The notes under the pieces are model-generated. The model searched no databases. It had not been told where the DNA came from and was given only the letters and a program-made list of their open reading frames with translations. 30,369 nt of DNA from Phoronis ovalis. Its lineage: Eukaryota; Phoronida; Phoronidae. Of this stretch, positions 17,920 through 30,369 are shown one piece after another; within the stretch, counting starts at the first letter, position 1; each line of letters starts with the position of its first letter. The DNA is taken from contig JAOXYB010031842.1 in the NCBI GenBank assembly GCA_028565635.1, positions 1 through 30,369 on the forward strand, written 5' to 3'. Both the position numbers and the translations under genes were made by a program.

Positions 17920-18159
17920 ATTTCCCCCTATGACAAATAAACTCTTCTCCTTTGCCATCGACTGGCAAAAATGACAACAATGACCCGACATCTTAATTTT
18001 ACAATTTTCTTGTTGCTTTCAAGATAATAAAACATTTTTTACAGTTTGTTTAATATAATCATCTATTTCGGAAAGACTTCTTCAAATATTTTGCATACAT
18101 TATTAATTATTAACAGAAACACGTAAACATACTTTGCGACACTCTTAAATGGGTGAACT

Positions 18160-29153
<10,994 letters not shown>

Positions 29154-29500
29154 CATGTATGCATAACTTGCTGACCATGCTGAAGAAACACAGATTAGCT
29201 AGGAAGATCAGAAGTCAGCAATGAGCAACATTTCAGGGTCTGTATGATGAACTAACTCAAGTGCAGTACGAATTTATTAATCTTTATTAATAGGCTATGG
29301 AAATGATTTTATACCATTTACAATTCTAATGGATGAGCTTAGGTAGTGTAATACCTGGGTGTAATACATATTTTACAATTTCATATGATGATAATAGTTT
29401 GCAACCTTTAACGAAAGTCTTAAATCACTGTTTAACAATACTACTACTAAGTTTGTTTAGCATCAGTATTAAATACTTTTATATTGAAATCTTAGCGTTC

Positions 29501-30075
29501 TTAATTTAAAGTTTTGCGATCTGTTGTATTTGCACCAATGAAATGAAAGTCAACATACTTGAAAGGGACCATAGGATGATTTTTCGGAGACATTGGTATT
29601 GTCGGATTCAAAGGATCTCCAAACAATATCTTTGGATCATCCTTGCAAGTGTCCCAAATAGTTCCGTCAAATAAAAACACCGAATGGTTTTTCATGTTTT
29701 CTGGCGCTTGGTTTCTCACTGTTGTTAGAAGTTCTTTATAGCTAACACGGCTTCCATATGCTTGATGATGCTTAGGGTTATGCACTGTCATAAGATTATA
29801 CCGAACGCCTTGTCCTCGGAATTTTGAGTATGTTTTAATGTGCATGTACATGCACTGTGCAGCAGCTCCTGGGTACAAAGTTGTATATGGCATTAAATGT
29901 TCAATTGCATCATGATGAAATGAGATAAAACAACCATCAAACGTAATCATGGGACTTCTATCCGGCCAGTTTGCAGGTTTTGTTTTTGCGAAATGTCCGA
30001 GAGCAGCTGGAATATTTTTATTGTGCATTTGACCTTGCCCAGAATGCCAAGACGAACTGTACGCAGGTTTGTGAT
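29501..30075 (-). CDS. Last coding exon of an unrecognised protein (partial gene)
   Basis: The minus-strand exon begins after a good acceptor (GACTTTTTCAG, exon edge 30075, phase 1) and is open for 191 codons to a TAA at 29501-29503. The sequence is rich in H, M, P and aromatics. Readable blocks include SSSWHSGQGQMHNKN, NWPDRSP, ITFDGCFISFHHDAIEHL, LYPGAAAQCMYMHI, VFLFDGTIWDTCKDDP and VPFKYVDFHFIGANTTD. There is no membrane segment or dibasic processing in this exon. The DGCFISF block is loosely like the acceptor-side motif of some glycosyltransferases, but I do not recognise the family and claim no function. It runs tail-to-tail with CLPB, with about 350 bp between the stop codons. The earlier exons and the start lie beyond the window. 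Confidence 0.65.
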
Positions 30076-30369
30076 CTGAAAAAGTCAATAAAAAACTAGA
30101 AATACGAACATTTCTTTGTTTATGTTATGGTTTGATGCTCAACAATATTAAAGTGATCTAAACAATAAAATGTCAAGTGAAACGTTTATATTAGTCATAA
30201 ATCACTTCTTACCAGCTCTATGAACACTACAGAGAAATTGCCAGGACTTTTGGTTAGTATACTAGTAGGCAAGATGAATTTTAAAATTATTTTTATAATA
30301 TAAAAAATCATAAAAATTGGGGCAAATTGTGCAAATGAGATGCCTATTTTATGATATTTAGTTTTACAA
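30076..30369 (-). other. Intron of the unrecognised right-end gene
   Basis: AT-rich sequence upstream of the acceptor at 30076 with no further exon visible before the window ends. Confidence 0.4.

Overview
The window is AT-rich nuclear DNA of a multicellular animal, most likely an invertebrate. The evidence is intron-split genes with GT..AG junctions, an ankyrin-AAA+ mitochondrial CLPB (an animal family), an animal-type glucosamine-6-phosphate deaminase, a KR-processed neuropeptide-like precursor, and many decayed retrotransposons and inverted-repeat elements. Nothing bacterial is present (no operons, CRISPR arrays or phage). I cannot name the phylum from this sequence.

Left part (1-7.3 kb): mostly transposon debris. 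There is a minus-strand multi-exon relic with frameshifts and a stop (211-1284), a plus-strand non-LTR retrotransposon endonuclease relic (2464-3110), a minus-strand first exon of a possible class-V aminotransferase-like gene (3214-3427), a palindrome-rich tandem repeat (3655-4345), a 165-bp tandem repeat (5713-6040) and a minus-strand reverse-transcriptase tail (6437-6870).

7.3-9.6 kb: a plus-strand gene, recognised only by its layout, encoding a predicted 194-residue secreted precursor with ten KR sites. It contains a recent tandem duplication of about 870 bp that copies one whole phase-1/phase-1 exon. This is the best candidate for something undescribed.

11.8-29.2 kb: a divergent pair. 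GNPDA1-like glucosamine-6-phosphate deaminase lies on the minus strand (five coding exons, 275 aa, all four catalytic acid/base residues kept, plus a probable 5' non-coding exon near 17.6-17.7 kb). CLPB lies on the plus strand (15 coding exons, 628 aa, all AAA+ motifs kept). About 0.4-0.5 kb separates their 5' ends. It holds a TATA-like box, an E-box and a 24-codon signal-peptide-like ORF. Introns carry several inverted-repeat elements (17152-17486, 23348-23935, 26171-26547).

Right end: the last coding exon (29501-30075, minus strand) of an unrecognised gene, tail-to-tail with CLPB. Its upstream exons lie outside the window.

Functionally the genes are unrelated: amino-sugar catabolism, mitochondrial intermembrane-space protein disaggregation and a probable secreted peptide. 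All exon models come from reading splice sites and conserved protein sequence by eye.
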